From NCBI GenBank assembly GCA_045126475.1, contig JBGVOL010000026.1:1-64000 (forward strand): a stretch of 64,000 nucleotides of DNA. Reading direction: 5' to 3'. The notes under the pieces were generated by a model. It was not told the origin of the DNA, did not search any database, and worked only from the letters and a program-made list of their open reading frames with translations. A program made the position numbers and the translations under genes. This DNA comes from SVEL01 sp045126475. Its GTDB lineage: Bacteria; Bacillota; Clostridia; Lachnospirales; Lachnospiraceae. This document shows positions 18,697 to 26,831 of the stretch, one piece after another. The first letter of the stretch is position 1; every line of letters starts with the position of its first letter.

Positions 18697-18788
18697 TTGA
18701 CAAGAAAAAACTCAACCGCTATAATACAAAACATAAAAGGCAAAGGCGTCTTTATACGGAATAACTCTGTATAAAGACGCCCTTTTTT
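18697..18788 (+). promoter_or_regulatory. glnA promoter with ANTAR hairpin and terminator
   Basis: A consensus promoter, TTGACA (18697-18702), 17 nt, TATAAT (18720-18725), predicts a start near 18732. Four bases later AAAGGC-AAAGGC-GTCTTT (18736-18753) forms a six-pair hairpin with six-base loop AAAGGC (A1, G4). From 18745 the same bases form the 5' arm of a 13-bp-plus terminator, GGCGTCTTTATAC with GTATAAAGACGCC (18769-18781), ending in six Ts (18783-18788). The layout matches the glnN leader almost base for base. Confidence 0.82.
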
Positions 18789-18808
18789 AGTAAGAAAGGA
18801 AATGTGAT

Positions 18809-20134
18809 ATGACAAATTATAGCAAAGCAGAGATACTTCAGATGGTTGAAGATGAGGGTGTCCAGTTCATTCGTCTTCAGTTTACGGGTTTGTTCGGAGT
18901 ATTGAAAAATATAGCGATACCGGCGAGCAGACTGTGCAAGGCACTTGATAACCGCTGCAGCATAGATAAGGCAGCACTTGATGGATTTTCGGACGGTGAG
19001 GAGACCAATTTGTATTTGAGGCCTGACCTTAATACGTTCAGTATTCTTCCGTGGAGACCGCAGCAGGGGAAGGTTGCAAGATTCCTTTGTGACGTTGTGG
19101 ACGAAAACGGACAGGAATATGAGGGAAGTTCGCGGTATATATTAAAGAAGGTAGTAGAGAAAGCCGCAGAAAAGGGATATACATTAAATATAAATCCTGA
19201 ATGCGAGTTTTATTTATTTCATGTTGATGATAACGGACTGCCTACAACAATTACCCATGAAAAGGCGGGGTATCTTGATACATCACCTGTTGATTTGGGT
19301 GAAAATACAAGGCGTGACATTATATTGTCCCTTGAGGATATGGGATATGAGATTGATTCATCACATCATGAGATTGCACCTGCACAGCATGAGATAGATT
19401 TTACATTTGAAAATGCCATGAAGACGGCAGATAAGATAATGACATTTAAGATGGCAGTAAGAACAATCGCAAAAAGGTATGGACTTCAGGCAACATTTAT
19501 GCCAAAGCCAAAGGCGGGAAGCAATGGCTCAGGAATGCATGTCAATATGCGCCTAATGAAGGACGGAAGAAATGTTTTGGCAGATGAAAACGGCGAACTT
19601 AGCAGTGAGGGTAAGGCGTTTATGGCAGGTATACTTAATCATATACCGGGTATGACGGCAGTGCTTAATCCGCTGGTCAATTCATATAAAAGGCTTGTGC
19701 CGGGTACGGGAGCACCTTCTGATGTGACCTGGTCAAGAAAACAGAGGAGCGCGCTTATCCATGTGAGAAAGCAGATGGGAGGAGCACTTGATTTAGAACT
19801 TAGAAGTCCGGATGCCGCATCTGATCCGTATCTTGTATTTGCCCTTTGTCTGGCAGCAGGTATGGACGGAATAGAAAATAAAACAGAGGCACCTGCAGAA
19901 CTTACGGAAGACATACGAAATTTGTCGGAAGAAGAAAAGATAGACAGAGGCATAGAAAGTCTGCCGGAGAATCTTGGAGAGGCATTAAAAGCCATGAAAA
20001 AGGATAAACTGGTATGTGATACACTTGGGTCAGAATTTGCCGAAGGATACATGAAGGCAAAGAGAAAAGAGTGGAAGGGCTATCTTGAACAGATTTCTGA
20101 ATGGGAATTAGAAAGATACCTTTATCTTGTATAA
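18809..20134 (+). CDS. glnA: Glutamine synthetase type I
   Basis: A 441-aa GSI: glutamate + NH4+ + ATP to glutamine. An N-terminal beta-grasp domain is followed by the catalytic domain, with NPECEFYLF, the metal and glutamate site HHEIAPAQHEIDF, the ATP loop NGSGMHVNM, and RSALIHV and ELRSPDAASDPYLVFA near the active site. The length fits the Firmicute GSI-alpha form; no clear adenylylation-loop Tyr motif is visible, as expected. Some usually conserved positions differ (NGSGMH is preceded by KPKAGS), so it is a somewhat divergent GSI. It is first in glnA-ANTAR-aspS and is controlled by the attenuator at 18697-18788. Confidence 0.93.
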   Translation: MTNYSKAEILQMVEDEGVQFIRLQFTGLFGVLKNIAIPASRLCKALDNRCSIDKAALDGFSDGEETNLYLRPDLNTFSILPWRPQQGKVARFLCDVVDENGQEYEGSSRYILKKVVEKAAEKGYTLNINPECEFYLFHVDDNGLPTTITHEKAGYLDTSPVDLGENTRRDIILSLEDMGYEIDSSHHEIAPAQHEIDFTFENAMKTADKIMTFKMAVRTIAKRYGLQATFMPKPKAGSNGSGMHVNMRLMKDGRNVLADENGELSSEGKAFMAGILNHIPGMTAVLNPLVNSYKRLVPGTGAPSDVTWSRKQRSALIHVRKQMGGALDLELRSPDAASDPYLVFALCLAAGMDGIENKTEAPAELTEDIRNLSEEEKIDRGIESLPENLGEALKAMKKDKLVCDTLGSEFAEGYMKAKRKEWKGYLEQISEWELERYLYLV

Positions 20135-20167
20135 TAGACATGCGCTATTAAAAGATGGAGGCGGCAT

Positions 20168-20716
20168 ATGAGTACGGTTGTAATAGTATTACAGAAACTG
20201 GAGGATTCAAAGAAAATCCAAAAGATTCTTATGAATCATGGATATACCGGGGTATTCACTTGTGCGACTGCAGCTTTAGCAATTCAGGAAATCAGTAATC
20301 ACAGTCACGGGCTTGTTATCAGTGGTTACAGATTATCGGATATGTACTATCTGGATTTGAAGGAAAGTCTTCCTCAGAATTTTGAACTTCTTCTTATAGG
20401 CCCTCCAAATGTAGTAAGCGAGGCGGGGGCAGGAGAGTTGTCACTTACAACACCACTAAAGGTATTTGACCTGGTAAACACAGTTCAGATGATACTTGGT
20501 CAGATAGAGTGGCGTATCAAAAAGGAGAAAAAGAAGAAGGTCAGAACTGAGCAGGATGAGATGTATATAAGGAATGCGAAATGTCTTCTGATGGAGAGAA
20601 ATCATCTGACAGAGGAGGAGGCATTCAGGTACATCCAGAAAAGCAGTATGAATAATAGTACAAATATGGTTGAGACTGCACAGATGATTTTGACATTGTT
20701 ATACGAGGAAGCATAA
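20168..20716 (+). CDS. ANTAR-domain RNA-binding antiterminator
   Basis: A 182-aa protein: a receiver-like domain (about 1-112), a basic helical linker (WRIKKEKKKKVRTEQDE), and an ANTAR domain (about 127-180) with the expected NAKCLLMERNHLTEEEAFRYIQ pattern and the aliphatic/Ala spacing of the final helices. ANTAR proteins bind six-base-loop hairpins to stop terminator formation. The receiver is degenerate: the usual N-terminal acidic pair is absent (VVIVLQKLED) and the phosphoacceptor strand reads LVISGYRL with no Asp, so it is probably not phosphorylated. It likely senses glutamine or a partner protein such as PII. It sits 33 nt after glnA, with GGAGG before ATG 20168. The predicted targets are the glnN, pyrG, glnA and amt leaders in this window. 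Confidence 0.88.
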   Translation: MSTVVIVLQKLEDSKKIQKILMNHGYTGVFTCATAALAIQEISNHSHGLVISGYRLSDMYYLDLKESLPQNFELLLIGPPNVVSEAGAGELSLTTPLKVFDLVNTVQMILGQIEWRIKKEKKKKVRTEQDEMYIRNAKCLLMERNHLTEEEAFRYIQKSSMNNSTNMVETAQMILTLLYEEA

Positions 20717-20762
20717 TTTTAGGGAAATATGCAGGACATAAAATGGCAAGGAGGATGTGGAT

Positions 20763-22091
20763 ATGGAGTTTGTCACAGGAATAATAGAGAGAGAAGACAT
20801 AGAGCTTAAGGAGCTGTTGTTAAAAAATCAGGGTGACAGTGTAATTGTAGAGGGAGCTGTTCACAGTATACGAAATATGGGAGAGATAAGCTTCATTATC
20901 CTAAGAAAACGGGATGGTCTTATACAGACTGTTCTTGAGGAAAATAAATTGGACTGTCAGCCTGAGAAGGTAAGAGAGGGCGACTTTATCAGAGTCAGAG
21001 GTACCGTCAGGGATGAGGAGAGAGCACCTCACGGCAAGGAGATATGCATAGAAAATTATGAACATATTACAAAGATTTCTGAAGCCATGCCTATAGCCAT
21101 TGATAAGTGGAAGCTCGGCACATCACTTGAAACAAAGCTTGACAACAGGGCATTAGTCCTCAGGAACATAAGAGAAAGAGCAAAGTTCCGTATTCAGGAG
21201 GCAATAGGCAGAGGCTTTAGGGAGTATCTGCAAAAGAATGGATTTACGGAGATACACACACCAAAGGTTGGTGCCAAGAGTGCCGAGGGCGGAGCAAACC
21301 TGTTCAAGCTGACATATTTCCACAGACCGGCAGTTTTGCAGCAGAGCCCCCAGTTATATAAACAGATGATGGTCGGTGTATTTGACAGAGTGTTTGAGGT
21401 AGGCCCCGTATTCAGAGCCGAGAAGCACAACACACGCCGCCATTTAAATGAATACACCAGTATGGACTTTGAGATGGGATATATAAACAGCTTTATGGAT
21501 ATATGTCAGATGGAAACAGGATTTTTACAATATACTATGGAGCTTCTTGAGAACGAATATGCTGACGAGTTAAAAATATTGAAAATAGACCTTCCGAAGG
21601 TCGACAAAATACCGTATGTAAGATTTGATGAGGCGAAAAAACTTGTGTCTGAAAAATACGGTAAAGCCATAAAGAATCCATTTGACTTAGAGCCTGAAGA
21701 GGAAGAACTCATCGGTAAATATTTTAAAGAAGAGTATGATTCAGACTTTGTATTTGTAACACATTATCCATCAAAGAAGAGACCGTTCTACGCAATGGAC
21801 GACCCGGAGGATGAGCGCTATACCTTAAGCTTTGATTTGCTTTACAAGGGACTTGAGATAACAACCGGCGGACAGCGAATACATGAGCATCAGATGTTGT
21901 TAGATAAGCTTGAGAAAAAGGGAATGACGGAGGAAGGACTTGAAGACTACTTAAACGTATTCAAGTACGGAATGCCGCCGCACGGAGGTCTTGGAATCGG
22001 CTTAGAGCGACTCACAATGCAGCTTCTCGGCGAGGACAATGTAAGAGAAGCATGCCTCTTCCCACGCGATTTAAGCAGACTTACACCATAG
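20763..22091 (+). CDS. aspS: Aspartyl-tRNA synthetase, archaeal type
   Basis: A 442-aa class IIb synthetase: an OB-fold anticodon-binding domain (about 20-110), then the catalytic domain with FRAEKHNTRRHLNEYTSMDFEM (motif 2) and GGLGIGLERL (motif 3). The short archaeal-like form without the bacterial insertion domain (about 590 aa in bacterial AspRS) suggests a non-discriminating enzyme that charges both tRNA-Asp and tRNA-Asn, with GatCAB (23451-26653) amidating Asp-tRNA-Asn. AsnRS is the alternative, but the archaeal AspRS pattern and nearby gatCAB argue against it. ATG 20763 is chosen over GTG 20757 because AAGGAGG (20748-20754) is 8 nt from the ATG. Confidence 0.85.
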   Translation: MEFVTGIIEREDIELKELLLKNQGDSVIVEGAVHSIRNMGEISFIILRKRDGLIQTVLEENKLDCQPEKVREGDFIRVRGTVRDEERAPHGKEICIENYEHITKISEAMPIAIDKWKLGTSLETKLDNRALVLRNIRERAKFRIQEAIGRGFREYLQKNGFTEIHTPKVGAKSAEGGANLFKLTYFHRPAVLQQSPQLYKQMMVGVFDRVFEVGPVFRAEKHNTRRHLNEYTSMDFEMGYINSFMDICQMETGFLQYTMELLENEYADELKILKIDLPKVDKIPYVRFDEAKKLVSEKYGKAIKNPFDLEPEEEELIGKYFKEEYDSDFVFVTHYPSKKRPFYAMDDPEDERYTLSFDLLYKGLEITTGGQRIHEHQMLLDKLEKKGMTEEGLEDYLNVFKYGMPPHGGLGIGLERLTMQLLGEDNVREACLFPRDLSRLTP

Positions 22092-22103
22092 GGAAATATG
22101 ATA

Positions 22104-22184
22104 TGATACAGGGGGACGCTCCCCGATACAGGGGGACGCTCCTTGATACAGAGGGACACTCCTCGATACAGGAGAACCGTCCCC
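22104..22184 (+). repeat. Second copy of the GGGGACG tandem-repeat element
   Basis: Four 20-bp units begin at 22104, 22124, 22144 and 22164 (T/CGATACAG..GGGACGCTCC). The last turns into CGATACAGGAGAACCGTCCCC and gives a GGGGACG/CGTCCCC hairpin potential. It is near-identical to 18608-18688, starts 12 nt after the aspS stop and ends 17 nt before dapL. Unit-to-unit differences (for example GAGGGACACTCC) suggest age or slippage. Confidence 0.8.
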
Positions 22185-22201
22185 AATGAAAGGAGATTAG
22201 G

Positions 22202-23416
22202 ATGTTTAAGATAAATGAAAATTATTTGAAGTTACCGGGAAGCTATCTCTTCTCGACCATTGCAAAGAAGGTAAATGCATATTCAACCGCAAACCCTGAC
22301 AAGAAGGTTATCCGCCTTGGTATAGGTGATGTCACACAGCCGCTTGCACCGGCAATCATCGATTCGCTTCACAAGGCTGTGGATGAGATGGGAAATGAGG
22401 CAGGCTTTCATGGATACGCACCTGATTTGGGTTATGAGTTTTTGAGAAATGCCATAGCAAAAAATGATTATGAGGCGAGAGGCTGTAACATAGCACCTGA
22501 TGAGATATTCGTATCTGACGGAGCAAAGAGTGATTCGGGAAATATTCAGGAGATATTTGCAACAGACAATAAAATAGCAGTATGCGACCCTGTTTATCCT
22601 GTATATGTGGACACAAATGTCATGGCAGGAAGAACAGGAAGTTATGATATAAATACAGAAGTATGGAGCGACGTTATTTACATGCCATGTACGGCAGACA
22701 ATAATTTCGCACCGGAGCTTCCGAAGGAAACGCCGGATATTATTTATCTCTGTTTCCCAAATAATCCTACGGGAGCAACCATCACAAAGGATGAGCTTCA
22801 GAAGTGGGTTGATTATGCCAATAAAAATGGCTGTGTCATTATTTATGATGCAGCGTACGAAGCATATATTTCAGAGGAGAATGTGCCACACAGCATTTAT
22901 GAATGCGAGGGGGCAAGAACATGTGCCATAGAGCTTCATTCATTCTCTAAGAATGCGGGATTTACAGGACTTCGTCTGGGATACACAGTTGTGCCGAAGG
23001 ATTTAAAGAGTGGAGATGTTATGCTTCATTCACTCTGGGCAAGAAGACACGGAACAAAGTATAACGGAGCCCCATATATTGTACAGCGTGCAGGAGAGGC
23101 AGTCTATTCCGAAGAGGGAAAGAAGCAGCTTAAGGAGCAGGTTGCGTATTATATGAACAACGCAAAATACATTTTAACCGGCCTTAAGGAAGCGGGTTAC
23201 ACAGTATCCGGCGGCGTAAATGCTCCGTATATATGGCTTAAGACACCGGATAAGATGACAAGCTGGCAGTTCTTTGATTATCTTCTTGAGAATGCCAATG
23301 TTGTGGGAACGCCGGGTTCAGGATTCGGACCTAACGGAGAAGGATATTTCAGACTGACAGCCTTTGGAACATACGAGAATACTGTGGAGGCAATAGACAG
23401 GATTAAGAAGTTATAA
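22202..23416 (+). CDS. dapL: LL-diaminopimelate aminotransferase
   Basis: A 404-aa class I/II PLP aminotransferase. It converts tetrahydrodipicolinate directly to LL-2,6-diaminopimelate for lysine and peptidoglycan synthesis, bypassing the succinyl/acetyl route. It has the DapL N-terminus NENYLKLPGSYLFSTIAKKV, GIGDVTQPLAPAI, the GFHGYAPDLGYEFLR substrate loop, and the PLP Lys250 in SFSKNAGFTGLRLGY. AAGGAG precedes ATG 22202. It lies between aspS and gatC; all three help feed cell wall and translation from aspartate, though a shared transcript is not shown. Confidence 0.94.
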   Translation: MFKINENYLKLPGSYLFSTIAKKVNAYSTANPDKKVIRLGIGDVTQPLAPAIIDSLHKAVDEMGNEAGFHGYAPDLGYEFLRNAIAKNDYEARGCNIAPDEIFVSDGAKSDSGNIQEIFATDNKIAVCDPVYPVYVDTNVMAGRTGSYDINTEVWSDVIYMPCTADNNFAPELPKETPDIIYLCFPNNPTGATITKDELQKWVDYANKNGCVIIYDAAYEAYISEENVPHSIYECEGARTCAIELHSFSKNAGFTGLRLGYTVVPKDLKSGDVMLHSLWARRHGTKYNGAPYIVQRAGEAVYSEEGKKQLKEQVAYYMNNAKYILTGLKEAGYTVSGGVNAPYIWLKTPDKMTSWQFFDYLLENANVVGTPGSGFGPNGEGYFRLTAFGTYENTVEAIDRIKKL

Positions 23417-23450
23417 CACTAAATGACAGTGACAAGGAGTGAATATTAAT

Positions 23451-23744
23451 ATGTCTGCGAAGAAAATAGATGATATGACCATGGACAACGTAGAGATACT
23501 TGCCAAGCTGGCACTTAGCAGTGATGAGCGGACAAAGGCCATGGAGGAAATGGAAAAAATTCTGGCATATGTTGATAAGTTAAATGAGCTTGACACAAGT
23601 GAAGTTGAACCGCTTGTTCATGTTATGCCGGGTGTAAATGTTTTTCGTGAGGATGAAGTGACTAATCCCGACGGAGCGGAGGAGTCTCTTAAGAATGCTC
23701 CTAAGAAAAAGGACAACCAGTACATGGTTCCAAAGACAGTATAG
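23451..23744 (+). CDS. gatC: Glu/Asp-tRNA amidotransferase subunit C
   Basis: A 97-aa GatC that stabilises GatA-GatB. Typical features are VEILAKLALSSDE near the N-terminus, LDTSEVEPLVHVMPGVNVFREDE, and the C-terminal NAPKKKDNQYMVPKTV that threads through GatA. ATG 23451 is preferred over GTG 23439 because the AAGGAG site (23434-23439) overlaps the GTG. It is 6 nt before gatA's ribosome-site ATG cluster and in the same operon. Confidence 0.93.
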   Translation: MSAKKIDDMTMDNVEILAKLALSSDERTKAMEEMEKILAYVDKLNELDTSEVEPLVHVMPGVNVFREDEVTNPDGAEESLKNAPKKKDNQYMVPKTV

Positions 23745-23756
23745 GAGGAAATGCTC

Positions 23757-25223
23757 ATGGAAATTATGGAAATGACGGCGTTAGAGCTTGCCGAGAAAAT
23801 AAAGACCGGACAGGTATCTGTAAAAGAAGCTGTGGAGACATATATCGACAGAATCAAAGAAGCAGACGGAAGTATCCATGCTTTTCTGACAGTATCGGGA
23901 GACGGTCTTGAAAAGAGAATAGAAGAAGTGCAAAAAGGCATTGAAGAAGGAAAATATACAGGAAAGCTTGCAGGTGTGCCTATTGCCGTTAAGGATAATA
24001 TCTGTACAAATGGAATGAGAACAACATGTGCGTCAAAGATGCTTGAAAATTTTGTACCGACATACGACGCGGAGGCAGTGAGACGTCTTGAGGAAGCCGG
24101 AATGATAGTTATCGGAAAGACAAACATGGATGAGTTTGCCATGGGAAGTACCACAGAGACTTCTGCATTCGGTGCAACAAAAAATCCATGGAACACAGAC
24201 CATGTTCCGGGCGGTTCGTCAGGCGGTTCCTGCGCGGCGGTGGCAGCAGGAGAGACACCTCTGGCACTTGGTTCAGATACAGGCGGTTCAATCAGACAGC
24301 CGTCAGCATACTGTGGTGTGACAGGTCTTAAGCCTACATACGGCAGAGTTTCAAGGTCAGGACTTATAGCGTACGCTTCGTCTCTTGACCAGATAGGACC
24401 GGTGGGAAGAAATGTGGCAGACTGTGCCGCACTTTATGAGATAATTGCAGGCCATGATGATAAAGACAGCACAAGCCTTGACAGAGCAGCAGAGGCTATA
24501 GGCAGTCTTGACGGAGCAGGCCTTAAAGGAAGAAAAATCGGTATACCAAAGGAGTATCTTGCAGAGGGAACCGACGAGGAGGTTAAGGCAGCAATCCTTA
24601 AAGCGGTATCGCAGATGGAGGAGGCAGGTGCTGTAGTAGAGTTCTTCTCACTTAAGATGGTTGATTACGTTATTCCGGCTTATTATATTATTGCCTGTGC
24701 AGAGGCAAGCTCAAATCTTGAAAGATTTGACGGTGTAAAATACGGTTACAGAAATATGGAAGCATCAGAGCTTCATGAGATGTATAAAAAGAGCAGGGCA
24801 GAAGGCTTTGGCGAGGAGGTAAAGAGAAGAATTCTCTTAGGTTCCTTTGTACTCAGTGCAGGCTATTATGATGCATATTATATTAAGGCATTAAAGACAA
24901 AGCGACTTATCAAAGAGGAGTTTGACAGAGCATTTGAGAAATATGACTGTATACTGGCTCCTGCTGCGCCGACTACTGCACCAAAGATTGGTACTTCTTT
25001 AAGCGACCCGTTGCAGATGTACTTAAGTGATATATACACTGTTGCAGTAAATCTTGCGGGACTGCCTGCCATTAGCATACCATGTGGCAAAGACAGCAAC
25101 GGACTTCCTATAGGAATGCAGATGATAGGTGATTTGTTCAGTGAGGGTACAATCATAAATATGGCAGCAGCCTATGAGAAGCTTCGCGGAGAATACAAAA
25201 TGGCATGGAAGGAGGTAATGTGA
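23757..25223 (+). CDS. gatA: Glu/Asp-tRNA amidotransferase subunit A
   Basis: A 488-aa amidase-signature enzyme. It hydrolyses glutamine or asparagine and channels ammonia to GatB. The Ser-cisSer-Lys triad is visible: Lys in GVPIAVKDNICTNG, the Ser pair in GGSSGGSCAAVAAG and the GSDTGGSIRQPSAYCGVTG loop. The start is ATG 23757, 8 nt from AGGAGG (23743-23748); ATG 23751 is too close. The stop overlaps the gatB start (TGATG). Confidence 0.95.
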   Translation: MEIMEMTALELAEKIKTGQVSVKEAVETYIDRIKEADGSIHAFLTVSGDGLEKRIEEVQKGIEEGKYTGKLAGVPIAVKDNICTNGMRTTCASKMLENFVPTYDAEAVRRLEEAGMIVIGKTNMDEFAMGSTTETSAFGATKNPWNTDHVPGGSSGGSCAAVAAGETPLALGSDTGGSIRQPSAYCGVTGLKPTYGRVSRSGLIAYASSLDQIGPVGRNVADCAALYEIIAGHDDKDSTSLDRAAEAIGSLDGAGLKGRKIGIPKEYLAEGTDEEVKAAILKAVSQMEEAGAVVEFFSLKMVDYVIPAYYIIACAEASSNLERFDGVKYGYRNMEASELHEMYKKSRAEGFGEEVKRRILLGSFVLSAGYYDAYYIKALKTKRLIKEEFDRAFEKYDCILAPAAPTTAPKIGTSLSDPLQMYLSDIYTVAVNLAGLPAISIPCGKDSNGLPIGMQMIGDLFSEGTIINMAAAYEKLRGEYKMAWKEVM

Positions 25224-26653
25224 TGGCTAAACAGTATGAAACAGTCATTGGTCTTGAGGTTCATGTGGAGCTTGCCACAAAGACAAAAATTTTCTGTGGA
25301 TGTTCTACAAAATTCGGTGGTGCCGTCAATTCACATACCTGCCCTGTGTGTACAGGTATGCCGGGAGCATTACCGGTACTGAATAAACAGGTGGTGGAGT
25401 TCGCCATTGCCCTTGGAAATGCTACAAACTGTACCATAACAAAGTACTGCAGATTTGACAGAAAGAATTATTTCTATCCTGACAATCCTCAGAATTACCA
25501 GATTTCACAGCTTTATCTGCCAATATGCAGGGACGGACAGATTGAGATAGAGACGGGCGCGGGTAAGAAGACTGTCAGAATACACGAAATGCATATGGAG
25601 GAGGACGCCGGAAAACTCATCCATGATGAGTGGGAGGACTGCTCACTTGTGGACTATAACAGAAGCGGTGTGCCTCTTATAGAGATAGTTTCCGAGCCTG
25701 ATATGCGTACGGCAGACGAGGTAATTGCTTATCTTGAGAAGCTTCGAATGATTTGTCAGTACCTTGGTGTATCCGACTGTAAGCTTCAGGAGGGTTCCAT
25801 GAGAGCCGATGTAAACCTGTCGGTGAGAGAGGTTGGAAGCGACACCCTGGGAACAAGAACAGAGATGAAGAACTTAAACTCATTTAAGGCGATTCAGCAC
25901 GCTATTGAGGGAGAGCGTGAGCGACAGATAGAGCTTTTGGAAGAAGGAAAAAAGGTCACACAGGAAACACGCCGTTGGGACGACAACAAGGAAGCATCAT
26001 TTGCCATGCGTTCAAAGGAGGATGCAAAGGATTACAGATACTTCCCTGAGCCTGATTTACAGCCAATCGTCATTTCCGATGAGTGGATTAATTCCATTAA
26101 GGAAAGACAGCCTGAGTTCCAGAAGGAGAAGGCAGAGCGATATAAAAAGGAGTACGGATTATCGGACTATGATGCTGACATTCTCACACAGAACCGCCAT
26201 ATGGCAGATATGTTTGAGGAGACTGCAAAGCTCTGCGGCAATCCTAAGAAAGCGGCTAACTGGTTTATGGGCGAGGTGCTTCGTACCCTTAAGGACAAAG
26301 CCATGGACCCTGAGGAACTTACATTCTCACCAAAGAATCTTGCAGCCATTATAAAGGCCATGGATGAGGGCAAGATAAATCAGGGAAATGCCCAGAAGGT
26401 ATTTGCCAAGGTATTTGAGGAAGATGTCGAGCCGTTAGCTTACATGGAGGAGCACGGACTAATGATGGTATCCGATACGGGAGCTATCGAGGCAGCAGTT
26501 TTGGAGGTGCTTGCAGAAAATCCAAATACTGTTGAGGAGTATCGAAGCGGTAAGGATAAGGTTCTTGGATTCCTTGTAGGCCAGGTAATGAAGAAGATGA
26601 AGGGCAAGGGTGATCCTGCCAAGGTAAATGAAATATTGAGAGAGAAGTTATAA
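25223..26653 (+). CDS. gatB: Glu/Asp-tRNA amidotransferase subunit B
   Basis: A 476-aa kinase and transamidase subunit. It phosphorylates the misacylated Glu/Asp on tRNA and replaces the phosphate with ammonia. Diagnostic segments are VIGLEVHVELATKTKIFCGC, CPVCTGMPGALPVLN, KNYFYPDNPQNYQISQ, HMEEDAGKL and DYNRSGVPLIEIVSEPD; the helical and YqeY-like tail is at about 300-476. ATG 25223 follows GGAGG (25211-25215) by 7 nt and overlaps the gatA stop; an in-frame upstream ATG at 25205 precedes that site. The terminator follows at 26658. Confidence 0.96.
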   Translation: MAKQYETVIGLEVHVELATKTKIFCGCSTKFGGAVNSHTCPVCTGMPGALPVLNKQVVEFAIALGNATNCTITKYCRFDRKNYFYPDNPQNYQISQLYLPICRDGQIEIETGAGKKTVRIHEMHMEEDAGKLIHDEWEDCSLVDYNRSGVPLIEIVSEPDMRTADEVIAYLEKLRMICQYLGVSDCKLQEGSMRADVNLSVREVGSDTLGTRTEMKNLNSFKAIQHAIEGERERQIELLEEGKKVTQETRRWDDNKEASFAMRSKEDAKDYRYFPEPDLQPIVISDEWINSIKERQPEFQKEKAERYKKEYGLSDYDADILTQNRHMADMFEETAKLCGNPKKAANWFMGEVLRTLKDKAMDPEELTFSPKNLAAIIKAMDEGKINQGNAQKVFAKVFEEDVEPLAYMEEHGLMMVSDTGAIEAAVLEVLAENPNTVEEYRSGKDKVLGFLVGQVMKKMKGKGDPAKVNEILREKL

Positions 26654-26657
26654 ATGG

Positions 26658-26698
26658 AATCGGCTAGTCTGGAAATTGTTTCAGATTAGCCGATTTTT
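26658..26698 (+). terminator. Terminator of gatCAB
   Basis: AATCGGCTAGTCTG pairs with CAGATTAGCCGATT (one G-T pair) and is followed by TTT. It lies 5 nt after the gatB stop. Confidence 0.85.
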
Positions 26699-26732
26699 GC
26701 AGGAATGGATGGTTTTAAATTTCCTACGATTA

Positions 26733-26811
26733 TTGACAATATGAATTGATATTTATACAATAAATCTATATTTTACCAACTCGTAATACACCAACTTACG
26801 AGTTGGTAAAA
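26733..26811 (+). promoter_or_regulatory. Promoter with a 16-bp palindromic operator
   Basis: TTGACA (26733-26738), 17 nt, TACAAT (26756-26761) form a promoter. From about its start point runs a perfect 16-bp inverted repeat, TTTTACCAACTCGTAA (26771-26786) and TTACGAGTTGGTAAAA (26796-26811), with a 9-nt spacer. Placed over the initial transcribed region, it looks like a repressor operator; as RNA it could also form a hairpin just before the ribosome site. Confidence 0.65.
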
Positions 26812-26831
26812 AGAGAATGGGAGGATAAATC

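Noticed and set aside
18608..22184. CRISPR array
   Set aside because: The 20-bp units are directly tandem with no spacers, the arrays have only three or four units, and no cas genes are present.
23618..24196. Minus-strand open frame of 192 codons across gatC-gatA
   Set aside because: Opposite two unmistakable Gat genes; no start signal.
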